A stretch of DNA of 44,315 nt from a virus. Below the pieces are notes generated by a model. It ran no database searches. It was not told the DNA's origin and saw only the letters and a list, made by a program, of their open reading frames with translations. This document shows positions 16,662 through 24,108 of this stretch, piece after piece; the first letter of the stretch is position 1, and every line of letters begins with the position of its first letter. The position numbers were made by a program, and so were the translations under genes. The DNA lies in IMG/VR virus record IMGVR_UViG_3300010413_000062, positions 1-44,315 of that record, one strand, 5' to 3'.

Positions 16662-16844
16662 GTTTGATAGCTACATATTTTAGCAATATTAGATTGTGAA
16701 ACATTAAAATGCCAAGCAATGAGCCGCAACGTAAACTTAACAATATCCACCGCAAGGACGACCCAGACGATCTACGCGTTTCTTATTCCACACCCTGCCA
16801 TCCTTGGTGGCGCAATAGTTTGGAAACCCCGGTATCTGTTTCAT
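16646..16844 (-). pseudogene. Remnant of a NUMOD4/HNH-type homing endonuclease
   Basis: An intact frame from ATG 16844 (AGGAGGTGACAGG upstream) to TAA 16737 encodes 35 residues beginning [20 protein letters not shown], like the N-terminal NUMOD4 motif. One base after its stop, another frame (16735 to TAG at 16646) encodes LRLIAWHFNVSQSNIAKICS and ends YQTWRSV, like the C-terminal HTH of HNH homing endonucleases. The HNH core is missing and the frame is shifted. It lies directly before the DNA polymerase gene, a frequent homing site. The short N-terminal piece could still be translated. Confidence 0.7.
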
Positions 16845-17020
16845 CCTGTCACCTCCTCATACCGCTTCGCCCAGTACTGGGCTGTCTTTTCTCGTTCTCG
16901 TTTGGCCAGCGGAGACTCGATCTGTTGGCGGTCGTCGTAGTGCCGGGGCTGACAACAGTGCTTGTACTTCTTACCTGATCCGCAGGCACAGGGTTGGTTT
17001 CGGTATCGGTCGAGGGACAT
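16841..17020 (-). CDS. SEC-C motif protein (59 aa)
   Basis: Near the start is [14 protein letters not shown], the zinc-binding SEC-C motif found at the end of SecA and in many small proteins. The rest is a charged helix ([20 protein letters not shown]). ATG 17020 follows GGAGGTTTTG; a TTG one codon earlier is less likely. The stop overlaps the start of the remnant endonuclease by four bases. It may act as an adaptor, but no partner is evident. Confidence 0.8.
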   Translation of the reverse strand: MSLDRYRNQPCACGSGKKYKHCCQPRHYDDRQQIESPLAKREREKTAQYWAKRYEEVTG

Positions 17021-17172
17021 CAAAACCTCCTCACTATCTTACCCTGCTTCTTGAGTTCCTTATACCGGCGTTCGTATTCAGCGAACGTGATCCGGCCATA
17101 CGCCAGTGCCCACTGTAGGTCTTCGTGTTCGCGGCTGATGGCCGGGGGTCGGCGTGTTGATCCTTTGCCCAT
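17020..17172 (-). CDS. Small conserved-type phage protein (50 aa)
   Basis: The peptide starts [20 protein letters not shown] and contains [20 protein letters not shown], a pattern I recognise from short phage proteins of unknown function. It is basic and helical. Start and stop overlap both neighbours by one base (TGATG), a sign of coupled translation. Confidence 0.75.
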   Translation of the reverse strand: MGKGSTRRPPAISREHEDLQWALAYGRITFAEYERRYKELKKQGKIVRRF

Positions 17173-17864
17173 CAGATACTCCTTTTGGTCAACTTAACGA
17201 AGTCCTTCATCGCCAAGAAGTTCTCTTCCAATTCCATCACGTCACGGAAATTGTGATCCAACACTTCGGCGATAGCCACCTTGTCGCCGCGTACTGCCCC
17301 GCGCCAAGCAGCACTGTTGATCCGGGTCTTGATAGATGGCCGGTTTTTGATGGCTTCGGCTATGATGTCTTGCCTACGTGAAGATAAAGACATCTTCTTT
17401 TTGGCTATTGGGAATGTATCAGCTACAAAAATTTCACCGTACTTCAAAAACTGGACGCCCATCATCATACAGCGAGTGCGAAGATAGGGAATGTCATGTT
17501 GATAGTCTTGGCCGTAATGTGTCACGATACGATCAAAGTCTCGCATTGTCTCGACACAAGTTTCAAGGATGCGTTTGTCTTCACTGGCTCCGTATTTATG
17601 GACATCAATGGGCGTGAGGTAGTCGTAATAGATGTAATCACTCTGCCCATCTTTGATCGCCCATGTTAGAACGATCCCGAAGTTAGCCTTGAGGTTGCTG
17701 GTCTCGATGTCGAGATAACCAATCCGCTCCTCTACCTGATGTTCACTAAGAAAACAATTGAAATGACTGATGTACTTGTGGCCGTGTTTGCACGTATGGT
17801 TGACCAGCCACAAGAGTTCGTCTTTATCCATTCGATTCAAATTGGTCTTCTGGGGCTTGTTCAT
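17172..17864 (-). CDS. RNase H-fold 3'-5' exonuclease, YprB/DnaQ-like (230 aa)
   Basis: The catalytic core begins at residue 48: GYLDIETSNL (Asp52, Glu54), then FDRIVTHYGQDYQHDIPYL (Asp124) and DHNFRDVMELE (His204, Asp208), the acidic set of DEDD exonucleases. The order is closest to the YprB/RNase_H_2 type. The first 45 residues contain a His/Cys group (TCKHGHKYISHFNC) that may bind zinc. The polymerase already has its own exonuclease, so this one probably serves repair or recombination. GGAGGAGTTAGC precedes ATG 17864. Confidence 0.8.
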   Translation of the reverse strand: MNKPQKTNLNRMDKDELLWLVNHTCKHGHKYISHFNCFLSEHQVEERIGYLDIETSNLKANFGIVLTWAIKDGQSDYIYYDYLTPIDVHKYGASEDKRILETCVETMRDFDRIVTHYGQDYQHDIPYLRTRCMMMGVQFLKYGEIFVADTFPIAKKKMSLSSRRQDIIAEAIKNRPSIKTRINSAAWRGAVRGDKVAIAEVLDHNFRDVMELEENFLAMKDFVKLTKRSI

Positions 17865-18382
17865 GCTAACTCCTCCAAACTGTTCTTAACTACTTGTAAA
17901 CTTTCATTCGTCCAACCCCGTAGTTTGTTCCAAGGTCGAGGGACCAAGATACCATGTCCTCCTGCGGCTATGAACTCGGCTATATTCTCGTCTTTGTCGT
18001 CGATCAAAAGTGTATCTGGTTTGGCAAGAAGATGTTTGGGTGCTGGTGTCACGATAAGTCGCCGATACAACTCTGGGAGCCATATTTCAACCCATTGGGC
18101 TTTGCCAGTCCAAGACTCGTCGTTGGGCATGGGTGTAGTAAGAAGGTAGATGTTGTCAAACTTAGACCGGATGGCTGTGTATATATCCCACCCGTCTTTA
18201 GTCCAATAGAGATTGAGCCAAAACGTTCTGTCACATACCGCGTCAACATCTTTGGTTGTCACACCATGCCAGTTTTCCCAGAACAGCCACCCATCTTCGG
18301 GGTCTGGTTTGCGGTTGAACTCTTCACAAACCCCTCGGCGAAAATCAGCCAGCACCCCGTCTATGTCAAGGTACACTATCAT
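17861..18382 (-). CDS. HAD-family 5'(3')-deoxyribonucleotidase (173 aa)
   Basis: Motif I is YLDIDGVLADF with the nucleophile Asp6 and Asp8; motif II is LLTTP near residue 80; motif IV is LLIDDKDENI near residue 128. Size and motif order match 5'(3')-deoxyribonucleotidase-type HAD phosphatases, which act on dNMP pools. It overlaps the exonuclease start by four bases and sits in the replication operon, consistent with nucleotide control. Substrate is not fixed by sequence. Confidence 0.85.
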   Translation of the reverse strand: MIVYLDIDGVLADFRRGVCEEFNRKPDPEDGWLFWENWHGVTTKDVDAVCDRTFWLNLYWTKDGWDIYTAIRSKFDNIYLLTTPMPNDESWTGKAQWVEIWLPELYRRLIVTPAPKHLLAKPDTLLIDDKDENIAEFIAAGGHGILVPRPWNKLRGWTNESLQVVKNSLEELA

Positions 18383-18383
18383 C

Positions 18384-18527
18384 TCACGCCCCTTTCATAA
18401 AGAACAACCACTGGACAACGCCCAGAAGCAAAGACGCAACACCTGTTCGCCAATTCTTCGCCATACAGTCCATGATCCCAAGACCAAAGAACGATCCCAC
18501 CATCATACCAAAGAGTAGCGTACGCAT
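18384..18527 (-). CDS. Small two-helix membrane protein (47 aa)
   Basis: ATG 18527 overlaps the upstream stop (TGATG) and follows GGAGGGTATTG. The peptide starts MRTLLFGMMVGSFFGLGIMD, then a short polar turn (CMAKNWRTG) and a second hydrophobic helix (VASLLLGVVQWLFFMKG). A hairpin of two membrane helices with charged ends is seen in small holins, but there is no lysis gene beside it. Function unknown. Confidence 0.7.
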   Translation of the reverse strand: MRTLLFGMMVGSFFGLGIMDCMAKNWRTGVASLLLGVVQWLFFMKGA

Positions 18528-18886
18528 CAATACCCTCCTTCGACCGGGGCCGAGCGGTCATACCATTCTCGTTGCTCGGCCAACAAAGCCCAGAGAAGGA
18601 TCGTGTAGTTGATGTGATCTGTGAGTTTCTCCTCCCATAACTCTCGGCTATGTGGTTGTGTACCATCAAGACAATCATCGAGCATGTCACTAATCGACGT
18701 GCGATGTTTGAGGTCCATGCCTCGTAAAGCTTCGATGGGGCTTATGCCATCCATCTCAGCACTTCGCTTGAAGTTATAGAGTTTGTCGCCACCGCGAGCA
18801 TATTCCGAACTCTTCTGACACATCACGGCTTTGATCTTCTTCTCGACTATGTAGTTTACTAACTCGTTAAATTTTTCGATTGTCAT
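18527..18886 (-). CDS. Hypothetical phage protein, nucleotide-metabolism-like (119 aa)
   Basis: The segment KSSEYARGGDKLYNFKRSAE followed by GISPIEALRGMDLKHRTSIS is a pattern I recognise from many phage proteins, possibly related to the DUF1599/nucleotide-modification-associated group; the link is uncertain. It is fully helical and soluble. AAGGAGGACTGAT precedes ATG 18886. Its neighbours are a HAD nucleotidase and a small membrane protein. Confidence 0.75.
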   Translation of the reverse strand: MTIEKFNELVNYIVEKKIKAVMCQKSSEYARGGDKLYNFKRSAEMDGISPIEALRGMDLKHRTSISDMLDDCLDGTQPHSRELWEEKLTDHINYTILLWALLAEQREWYDRSAPVEGGY

Positions 18887-18887
18887 A

Positions 18888-19214
18888 TCAGTCCTCCTTT
18901 GGTACGAAACTTCCGAAGATGGGGGTTATGTTGGAGTATAGGCGGGATATTTTATAATCCGGACGCCAATCGCCTATGCGCCCACCAGAACAAATCGTGA
19001 GTTGTTTTGTGTTGTCGTTCTTGATACAGTGAATCATACCAGGAGTCAAGTTGATAATAACTCGATCATTGGGTTTGTCGCGTGTCCCCCATGATATGAT
19101 CGGCACTTCTGCCTGTCGTTTGATCTCGGCCAACAGTTTCTTCTCTTCGGCTTCAATAGCCGCTTTGTCCTGGTGGCACTGTTCTAGTCTTGTCTGTAGC
19201 TCTGTTTTGGTCAT
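18888..19214 (-). CDS. Coiled-coil N-terminus, unknown protein (108 aa)
   Basis: Residues 1-35 form a charged coiled coil (TRLEQCHQDKAAIEAEEKKL). The remainder is beta-rich (DRVIINLTPGMIHCIKN). ATG 19214 overlaps the RecG stop (TAATG), with GGAGGTGTAGTC upstream. No family is recognised. Confidence 0.7.
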   Translation of the reverse strand: MTKTELQTRLEQCHQDKAAIEAEEKKLLAEIKRQAEVPIISWGTRDKPNDRVIINLTPGMIHCIKNDNTKQLTICSGGRIGDWRPDYKISRLYSNITPIFGSFVPKED

Positions 19215-21109
19215 TAGACTACACCTCCTAATTCTAAATTATACCTCATTCTCGCCATCTCCTTAACACCTTCTCCTACGTCTCCTGCTGCTACCATGTC
19301 ACGGGCCTCAGCGATCAGGTCGAAATCTTCGATCAGATCAAGGAACACAAGGTCTGGGAGTCCATGCTGGCGAGTGCTGAAGACCTCGCCTGGTCCGCGA
19401 AGCCGAAGATCGTGCTCGGCTATCTCGAACCCGTCGTTACACTTCTCGATCACCTCCAGCCGGTCGATGCTGGTCTGATTGGCTGTCTCGGCCACCAAGA
19501 AACAATAAGCTGTCTCCTTAGACCGGCACACTCGGCCACGAATTTGATGCAGGGTAGCTAATCCAAATCTATCGGCGTTTTCGATTACGGCCACAGTAGC
19601 GTTTGAACAATCCAAACCGACCTCCATGATCGTTGTACCAACCAAGATATTGATTTCGTTGTCTTTGAACGCTCGAAGAATGTCGTCTTTATTTTCTGTT
19701 CGGCTGGTTAGCAATGCGATTTTGTAATCAGAAAATCGTTTGCTTATCGTGTTGAATCCCCGAACGGCAGAGCCTTCTTGTTCCTCATCACCGATACGCG
19801 GGAATATCCAATAGACCTGATGGCCGTTTTGAAGTTCACGTTCGATGATCTCGCACACTCCCTCTCGTTTCTCCGGCAACACCCAGCGGGTGATAACTTG
19901 TCCCCGCTGGATTGGAAGTTGCCGGATCACGCTCACGTCGAGGTCGCCGAACACAGTCGCAGCCAGTGTCCGGGGGATCGGCGTGGCGCTTAGGAGGAGG
20001 AGATGAGAAGAGGGATGAAGTCGTGATCTCTGCTCAACGCCAAAGCGATGGAACTCGTCTATGATGACGAGAGATGCTGATTCAAGAAGGTCTGGGTCAT
20101 ACAATAAGTTGTGTGTACCGATAACTATGTTTTGCCGATGAGACCGTAAGTTACCCATGAGTCCAACATCGTCCCACCCCATGCTCCTTAGCGTCTCGTA
20201 GTGCTGTTGGGCCAGGATCGTGGTGGGAGCGAGGATCAGGGTGCGTTTGCCGTTCAGGGCTGCGAGCATGGCCGCGTAGAAAGCGACGGCAGTCTTGCCG
20301 CTGCCTACCTCCCCGTGGAGAAGGCGTTGCATGGGGACAGGTTTGGCCAGATCATCTATAATCGCGTCTATGGCGTCATCTTGATCTTGAGTGAAAGAAT
20401 ATGGAAAGTACTCTATGATCGTTTCATTTTCACAATGCGGTCCATATTTGAGCGGTTCGATCTTAACCCGCTCCCGCTTCGCCCGCCGCTCGGCCAAGGC
20501 CAGTTGTAAGCAAAGAGCTTCATCGAACTTCAAGGCTCCTTCGGCATCTCGTTGCGTCTCTTTAGAATCGGGGAAGTGGTAATTGATATATACACCAACC
20601 CGATCACATTCTGCTACTCCCACGTTGATCCAAGGCAACTCCAGATCAGACAGTACCTCCTTCAAAGCAGTCCTGATCGTGTTGTGGTGTGTCCCATACT
20701 GACCGCCGTAGACCTCGGCCATGCTCGGCTCTACAGTAGTCCATCGAGGATTTTGGATAAACCCATTACGATATTTACCGTAAAACACAGCAGTAGTACC
20801 TATTCGGAGATTAGCAAGAATCCAAGGTGAATGATAAAAAACTGCCTTACAACTTCCACTATCATCGGCCAGCACAAGCTCTACTGTTGGTTTGAACGGA
20901 TGTCTCTGAGCGTGTTTGATTTTTGCTTTTACAACTACGGTTTGATCGTTTTTGATTTCGTTGATGGGAATGGCCCCTGGATAAATATAGCTAAGTGGTT
21001 TGCGGTTAAGTAGATCGCCCACTATTTCGATGCCCAGCTTAACGAGTTCGCGGGATCGTGTGGGGCCAATGCCTTTGATGTAACGGACTGGTGTGGTCCT
21101 CTGATACAT
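19214..21109 (-). CDS. RecG-like branched-DNA helicase (631 aa)
   Basis: All parts of RecG are present. Residues 1-40 contain a helix-hairpin-helix (YIKGIGPTRSRELVKLG). Residues about 45-130 form the OB wedge domain. The helicase core has Walker A GEVGSGKT (266-273), DEFH (351-354; usual RecG has DEQH), SATPIPRTL (374-382), GTTIMEVGLD (491-500) and QIRGRVCRS (522-530). The RecG-specific C-terminal part reads EIAEHDLRLRGPGEVFSTRQ then HGLPD. Bacterial RecG is near 690 residues, so this is a slightly short full version. It acts on stalled forks and Holliday junctions. AAGGAGGTGTTCTG precedes the start. Confidence 0.92.
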   Translation of the reverse strand: MYQRTTPVRYIKGIGPTRSRELVKLGIEIVGDLLNRKPLSYIYPGAIPINEIKNDQTVVVKAKIKHAQRHPFKPTVELVLADDSGSCKAVFYHSPWILANLRIGTTAVFYGKYRNGFIQNPRWTTVEPSMAEVYGGQYGTHHNTIRTALKEVLSDLELPWINVGVAECDRVGVYINYHFPDSKETQRDAEGALKFDEALCLQLALAERRAKRERVKIEPLKYGPHCENETIIEYFPYSFTQDQDDAIDAIIDDLAKPVPMQRLLHGEVGSGKTAVAFYAAMLAALNGKRTLILAPTTILAQQHYETLRSMGWDDVGLMGNLRSHRQNIVIGTHNLLYDPDLLESASLVIIDEFHRFGVEQRSRLHPSSHLLLLSATPIPRTLAATVFGDLDVSVIRQLPIQRGQVITRWVLPEKREGVCEIIERELQNGHQVYWIFPRIGDEEQEGSAVRGFNTISKRFSDYKIALLTSRTENKDDILRAFKDNEINILVGTTIMEVGLDCSNATVAVIENADRFGLATLHQIRGRVCRSKETAYCFLVAETANQTSIDRLEVIEKCNDGFEIAEHDLRLRGPGEVFSTRQHGLPDLVFLDLIEDFDLIAEARDMVAAGDVGEGVKEMARMRYNLELGGVV

Positions 21110-21531
21110 CAGAACACCTCCTTAATCTGTCCATCGTGCCGCGCTGAATCGTACTGTGCCATCGTACTATCGTGTAGGAACTTGTGTTTGTAGAGCCAGG
21201 CGACTTTGCGGATCAACTGATGCCGTGTGATACCCAAAGCCTCGGCGATTGCTTTTTGGCTCGGTCGTTTCCATACATACTCGCCTTTGTGTGGGCCTTC
21301 GTCTTGGAGTTCAAAGTCTCCGCGATCATACCGCTCAAGAATAGCCCTGTGGAGCGGGGTCAGAATTGGAAACAACTGCGGGGCTTTGTGTTTGATGCGC
21401 TGAAGATGTCGCTTGACAGTACTGATTGATATGCCTAATTGGTGAGCGGCTTCTTCTACACCCAAGCCCCCGTGGTCGTGGTGGCACAGCCGAATGATCT
21501 CTTCTTCTCTTTTGGTAAGAAGTCGTTTCAT
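21109..21531 (-). CDS. HTH transcription regulator, sigma-region-4/LuxR-like (140 aa)
   Basis: The chosen start, ATG 21531, has GGAGGG six bases upstream; a longer TTG frame to 21627 would run through the promoter-like element. Residues 3-45 (RLLTKREEEIIRLCHHDHGG, then GVEEAAHQLGISISTVKRHL) are a sigma-region-4 or LuxR-type HTH. Residues about 88-115 (SQKAIAEALGITRHQLIRKV) give a second HTH. It is the first gene after the minus-strand copy of the 36-bp element and leads the RecG-polymerase operon, so it is a good candidate for a phage regulator or sigma-like factor. Confidence 0.8.
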   Translation of the reverse strand: MKRLLTKREEEIIRLCHHDHGGLGVEEAAHQLGISISTVKRHLQRIKHKAPQLFPILTPLHRAILERYDRGDFELQDEGPHKGEYVWKRPSQKAIAEALGITRHQLIRKVAWLYKHKFLHDSTMAQYDSARHDGQIKEVF

Positions 21532-21543
21532 TACATCCCTCCG

Positions 21544-21579
21544 TATATACGTGCTTTTCGTCGTTTTTGCTATGGTTTC
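21544..21579 (-). promoter_or_regulatory. 36-bp element, copy 1 (minus strand), upstream of HTH gene
   Basis: On the minus strand the 36 bases start GAAACCATAGCA and end AGCACGTATATA, and are identical to 28985..29020 on the plus strand. The TATATA ends 13 bases before the ATG of the HTH gene, and a transcript beginning just after it would start GGAGGGATGTA, giving an 11-nt leader with its own ribosome site. The layout resembles a single-subunit phage RNA polymerase promoter; a host-type promoter or operator is also possible. Confidence 0.75.
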
Positions 21580-21671
21580 TGGCGGAGAACCTGACTTGTT
21601 TTCCTGATTCTCTACTGTTTTTCTCAACCTTCGCCACTATAATCGGTGTAACCAGTATTATCATCGTTGTC

Positions 21672-21857
21672 TCATCTCTCTATCTCCTTCCGCCGTTTCT
21701 TTTCGGTTTTGATTAGCTTATTCAGATCATTTACGATCTTGCTGGCGTTTGCAAGACCCCAGCTACCGATTAGCTGATCGGATAGGTGTTTAGCCACAGC
21801 TTTGGCTTTAGTGTCAGTCAACCGAAGCCGAGTGGGCACTAGGTCTATACTGCTCAT
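21672..21857 (-). CDS. Small basic helical protein (61 aa)
   Basis: ATG 21857 follows AAGGAGAAGCT. The body is helical and ends in a basic run (LIKTEKKRRKEIER), suggesting nucleic acid contact. It is the last early gene before the 36-bp element. No family is recognised. Confidence 0.65.
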   Translation of the reverse strand: MSSIDLVPTRLRLTDTKAKAVAKHLSDQLIGSWGLANASKIVNDLNKLIKTEKKRRKEIER

Positions 21858-21916
21858 AGCTTCTCCTTGATGTTTCTTACATCAATAAACGGCCATACTT
21901 GTCCGTTGAGTGTCAT
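21854..21916 (-). CDS. Possible 20-residue peptide
   Basis: A short frame starting MTLNGQVWPFIDVRN overlaps the next start by four bases (ATGA), as do many genes here, and it fills the gap between two genes. There is no clear ribosome site, so it may instead be leader sequence. Confidence 0.3.
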   Translation of the reverse strand: MTLNGQVWPFIDVRNIKEKL

Positions 21917-21929
21917 CTGTATACAACTA

Positions 21930-22136
21930 TCAGAAAAACGTATGTGTAAACCTTGTTTCCAGTTGTTCGATCAACTTATATGACAACCAATTACTCTTTC
22001 TCTGTTGGGCGTACAACATCTTTAGCTGTAGGCTGTGGTCTGCAACATCGACGTTAGACAATTCAGGCTTCAGCTCATTAGGTTCTGGTTCTGGCTCTGG
22101 TCTTGGGTCGCCTTTCCATTCGTCACCTTCTAACAT
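21930..22136 (-). CDS. Small Pro/Glu-rich protein (68 aa)
   Basis: ATG 22136 has GGAGG upstream. The N-terminal 30 residues are a Pro/Glu stretch (DPRPEPEPEPNELKPE); the rest is helical. Likely a partly disordered adaptor. Function unknown. Confidence 0.65.
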   Translation of the reverse strand: MLEGDEWKGDPRPEPEPEPNELKPELSNVDVADHSLQLKMLYAQQRKSNWLSYKLIEQLETRFTHTFF

Positions 22137-22191
22137 GCGTCACTCTCCTCCCAAACCAGTACAGGAACTTCGCTATCAATGTGTTCATCAT
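22123..22191 (-). CDS. Possible 22-residue basic peptide
   Basis: ATG 22191 follows GGAGGAAGA and encodes a short amphipathic peptide starting MMNTLIAKFLYWFGRR. It overlaps both neighbours. A ribosome site supports translation, but the size leaves doubt. Confidence 0.35.
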   Translation of the reverse strand: MMNTLIAKFLYWFGRRVTHVRR

Positions 22192-22355
22192 TCTTCCTCC
22201 ACTAACTGAATACGTTCGCTCCGGCAGTGGGGGCAACAACGCCGGGGGAACCCATCTACGTGTCTGGTCCCCACATGGTCATCGTCCCCAAGCCAGCCGC
22301 ACACCTGGCAACGCCAGATCATCGGATGGTGGCCTGTTGGTTCGTCTGGTCTCAT
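22188..22355 (-). CDS. Zinc-ribbon protein (55 aa)
   Basis: The peptide has CQVC at about residue 16 and CCPHC at about 40, the spacing of a small zinc ribbon, with a His-rich loop between them. ATG 22355 overlaps the upstream stop (ATGA). Ribosome site: GGAGAAC. A DNA- or protein-binding adaptor is likely, but the target is unknown. Confidence 0.65.
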   Translation of the reverse strand: MRPDEPTGHHPMIWRCQVCGWLGDDDHVGTRHVDGFPRRCCPHCRSERIQLVEEE

Positions 22356-22486
22356 AGTTGTTCTCCGTTCTTTTTGCGTTCTCTGATTTTCTTACCGCAA
22401 CAATCACAGGTTTCCCAAGGAAATCTAAAACCAGTTATTGTTTTCAACCAAACAAGCAAAATTAATATTAGTAGTATCATTTTCAT
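22352..22486 (-). CDS. Small membrane protein with CxxC tail (44 aa)
   Basis: The peptide starts MKMILLILILLVWLKTITGF, a single N-terminal membrane helix, followed by ETCDCCGKKIRERKKNGE. GGAGGTAGAGAA precedes ATG 22486. A membrane anchor joined to a half zinc ribbon on the cytoplasmic side is inferred. Confidence 0.65.
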   Translation of the reverse strand: MKMILLILILLVWLKTITGFRFPWETCDCCGKKIRERKKNGEQL

Positions 22487-22920
22487 TTCTCTACCTCCTC
22501 ATTGAACGGTCCCGGCCACGTCACCGGAACCCACGTACTCTCATCAGCCGGATCGACACACCGATACACAACGGCGTCGGCCCCGAACCTACGCCAAGCT
22601 CGGCGCTTGGCTGTTCGCTCAGTGTTGGCCTGATACCTGATTCGTTGCCCGTTGGGTAAGTGAACACACCACCATAGCGGGGCATTGGCCGGGCCTCGGT
22701 ACGGCGGTACGGTGATCTGCTTCCAGGTGGTTCGGTCCATGAAGTTCTCGTAACTGTAGACCACAACATCAGGGCCGAGAAGTTGTTGTGCTCTGCGAAC
22801 CGCCATCGAACATCGTTGACGCCTGAATGTTATCCGGTTCGGGTTCGGCGTGCCATCCGGGTCCAAGTCGGGAGGTTCGGACCCGTCTGGAAGTGGTTTA
22901 TATGCGTAATAGGTTGTCAT
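22483..22920 (-). CDS. Hypothetical protein (145 aa)
   Basis: The start at ATG 22920 overlaps the upstream stop (ATGA); a longer frame upstream only reads the Ala-coding repeat of the neighbour in another frame. The protein has two similar halves: RRAQQLLGPDVVVYSYENF in the first and RRAWRRFGADAVVYRCVDP in the second, so an internal duplication is likely. Each half ends near a TWKQITVP or TWVPVTWP stretch. Function unknown. Confidence 0.65.
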   Translation of the reverse strand: MTTYYAYKPLPDGSEPPDLDPDGTPNPNRITFRRQRCSMAVRRAQQLLGPDVVVYSYENFMDRTTWKQITVPPYRGPANAPLWWCVHLPNGQRIRYQANTERTAKRRAWRRFGADAVVYRCVDPADESTWVPVTWPGPFNEEVEK

Positions 22921-23669
22921 TCGCTCACTGCCTTTTCTGCAAGGGTTTGGAGGTCGATGCTTGCTGCTGCCCGTGCTGCCCATGCTGCCTCTGCTGCTAT
23001 CCGTGCTGCCTTTGCTGCCTCTGTTGCTGCCCGTGCTGCCCATGCTGCCTCTGCTGCTGCCTCTGCTACTGCTGCCCGTGTTGCTGCCCATGCTGCTGCC
23101 TCTGCTGCCCATGCTGCTGCCTCTGCTGCTATCCGTGCTGCCTCTGCTGCCTCTGCTGCTGCCCGTGCTGCCCATCCTGCCTCTGCTGCTGCCTCTGCTG
23201 CTGCTGCCCGTGTTGCTGCCTCTGCTGCTGCTCGTGCTGCCCATGCTGCTGCCTCTGCTGCCTCTGCTGATCTATTTTTCCCCGATAACCAATCCTCAGC
23301 CCATTGTATAAAAGCAGGATCATCACAGACAGATAAAGCACAGAATATGGCGTACCGTATTCGCTGTTCCGTAGTTACATGGGGCAGATTAAGTTCTCTC
23401 GTCAAACGCATACTCCGGTAGCCGCACTTCAACCCCCAATCATTTTTCGTTTCACCGTCTACTTCAACTTCAAAAAGACGAGGGTTCTCAATACCCGCGT
23501 GTATTGGATTGTGTAATACAGCCAATAACGGGCTGTCATAGCAATGTAACCAGCCGTCAGAGCACAGGTTTTGTTTTGGGTCTCCTTCGGCTTCGCGCCA
23601 TACACCAAGTTCCCATTGATAACCATTGTGGGTCTGCATGTTCTGATCTGTTAACTTAAATTTTCGCAT
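22917..23669 (-). CDS. DUF7666-like protein with long Ala-rich repeat tail (250 aa)
   Basis: Residues 1-130 form a compact domain (KFKLTDQNMQTHNGYQWELG, then RLFEVEVDGE) similar to phage DUF7666-type proteins as I remember them. Residues about 133-237 are almost only Ala with Glu, Arg and Trp (AAEAAAWAARAAAEAATRAA), expected to form one long helix. GGAGAAAAACTT precedes ATG 23669. The tail is encoded by tandem GCAGCA-type repeats likely to vary in number between relatives. Confidence 0.7.
   Translation of the reverse strand: MRKFKLTDQNMQTHNGYQWELGVWREAEGDPKQNLCSDGWLHCYDSPLLAVLHNPIHAGIENPRLFEVEVDGETKNDWGLKCGYRSMRLTRELNLPHVTTEQRIRYAIFCALSVCDDPAFIQWAEDWLSGKNRSAEAAEAAAWAARAAAEAATRAAAAEAAAEAGWAARAAAEAAEAARIAAEAAAWAAEAAAWAATRAAVAEAAAEAAWAARAATEAAKAARIAAEAAWAARAAASIDLQTLAEKAVSE
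22959..23273 (-). repeat. Ala-coding low-complexity tandem repeat (about 315 bp)
   Basis: On the plus strand this reads as many TGCTGCC and TGCTGCT units. On the minus strand it codes the Ala-rich helix of the DUF7666-like protein. Frame is kept throughout, so it is under coding selection. It creates long false frames on the other strand. Confidence 0.9.
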
Positions 23670-23692
23670 AAGTTTTTCTCCTTACTCTCCCG

Positions 23693-23905
23693 TTATTCCA
23701 CCTCTCTGAACTGTTCGCAGTTCTTCTCGTGTAACATCTGTTCCCCGTGCGGTCCGTTGGACATACGCACACACCACAAGCCATGCCGATCCTGGCGGGG
23801 TTGGTCTGTGATCCTGAACCTAACCGGCTGGCCGGTCTTGTCGGTGGCCGTTCGGTGTTCGATGGTCTGGCCCCGCTTGAGTTGTTGTAGCTGTTGGAGG
23901 GTCAT
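23693..23905 (-). CDS. Small hypothetical protein (70 aa)
   Basis: ATG 23905 overlaps the upstream stop (ATGA) with GAGGA upstream. The peptide starts MTLQQLQQLKRGQTIEHR and then forms beta-like strands (PVRFRITDQPRQDRHGLWCV). Basic N-terminus, acidic end. Unknown. Confidence 0.65.
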   Translation of the reverse strand: MTLQQLQQLKRGQTIEHRTATDKTGQPVRFRITDQPRQDRHGLWCVRMSNGPHGEQMLHEKNCEQFREVE

Positions 23906-24108
23906 GGTCTTTGGTCCTCGGCTTTGGCGATGACGTTAAGTAATTCCAAAGCTAATTTATCTCGACCGTAGAAACAGTTGTCACAATAGCAACCTATTCT
24001 TGGCTCTCGCGGTTTGCCTGTATGTATGTCCTCTGTCCAATAGGGATCATACAATGGGTTTCGTGGATCATAAGTACACAGGTTCTCGAAAATATCTTGT
24101 TCTGTCAT
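23902..24108 (-). CDS. Small Cys-containing protein (68 aa)
   Basis: It overlaps both neighbours by four bases. It contains GCYCDNCFYGRD, a Cys cluster that could bind metal, and a helical C-terminus. GAAGGAC precedes ATG 24108. Unknown. Confidence 0.65.
   Translation of the reverse strand: MTEQDIFENLCTYDPRNPLYDPYWTEDIHTGKPREPRIGCYCDNCFYGRDKLALELLNVIAKAEDQRP

Noticed and set aside
21335-21664. 109-residue minus-strand frame over the HTH gene
   Set aside because: It overlaps the well-supported HTH gene in another frame and crosses the 36-bp element; no domain is seen.
22783-23421. Ala-rich 212-residue plus-strand frame and Cys-rich and Leu-rich frames in the same place
   Set aside because: These are readings of the GCAGCA-type repeat in other frames; the minus-strand gene has the start, the ribosome site and a normal N-terminal domain.
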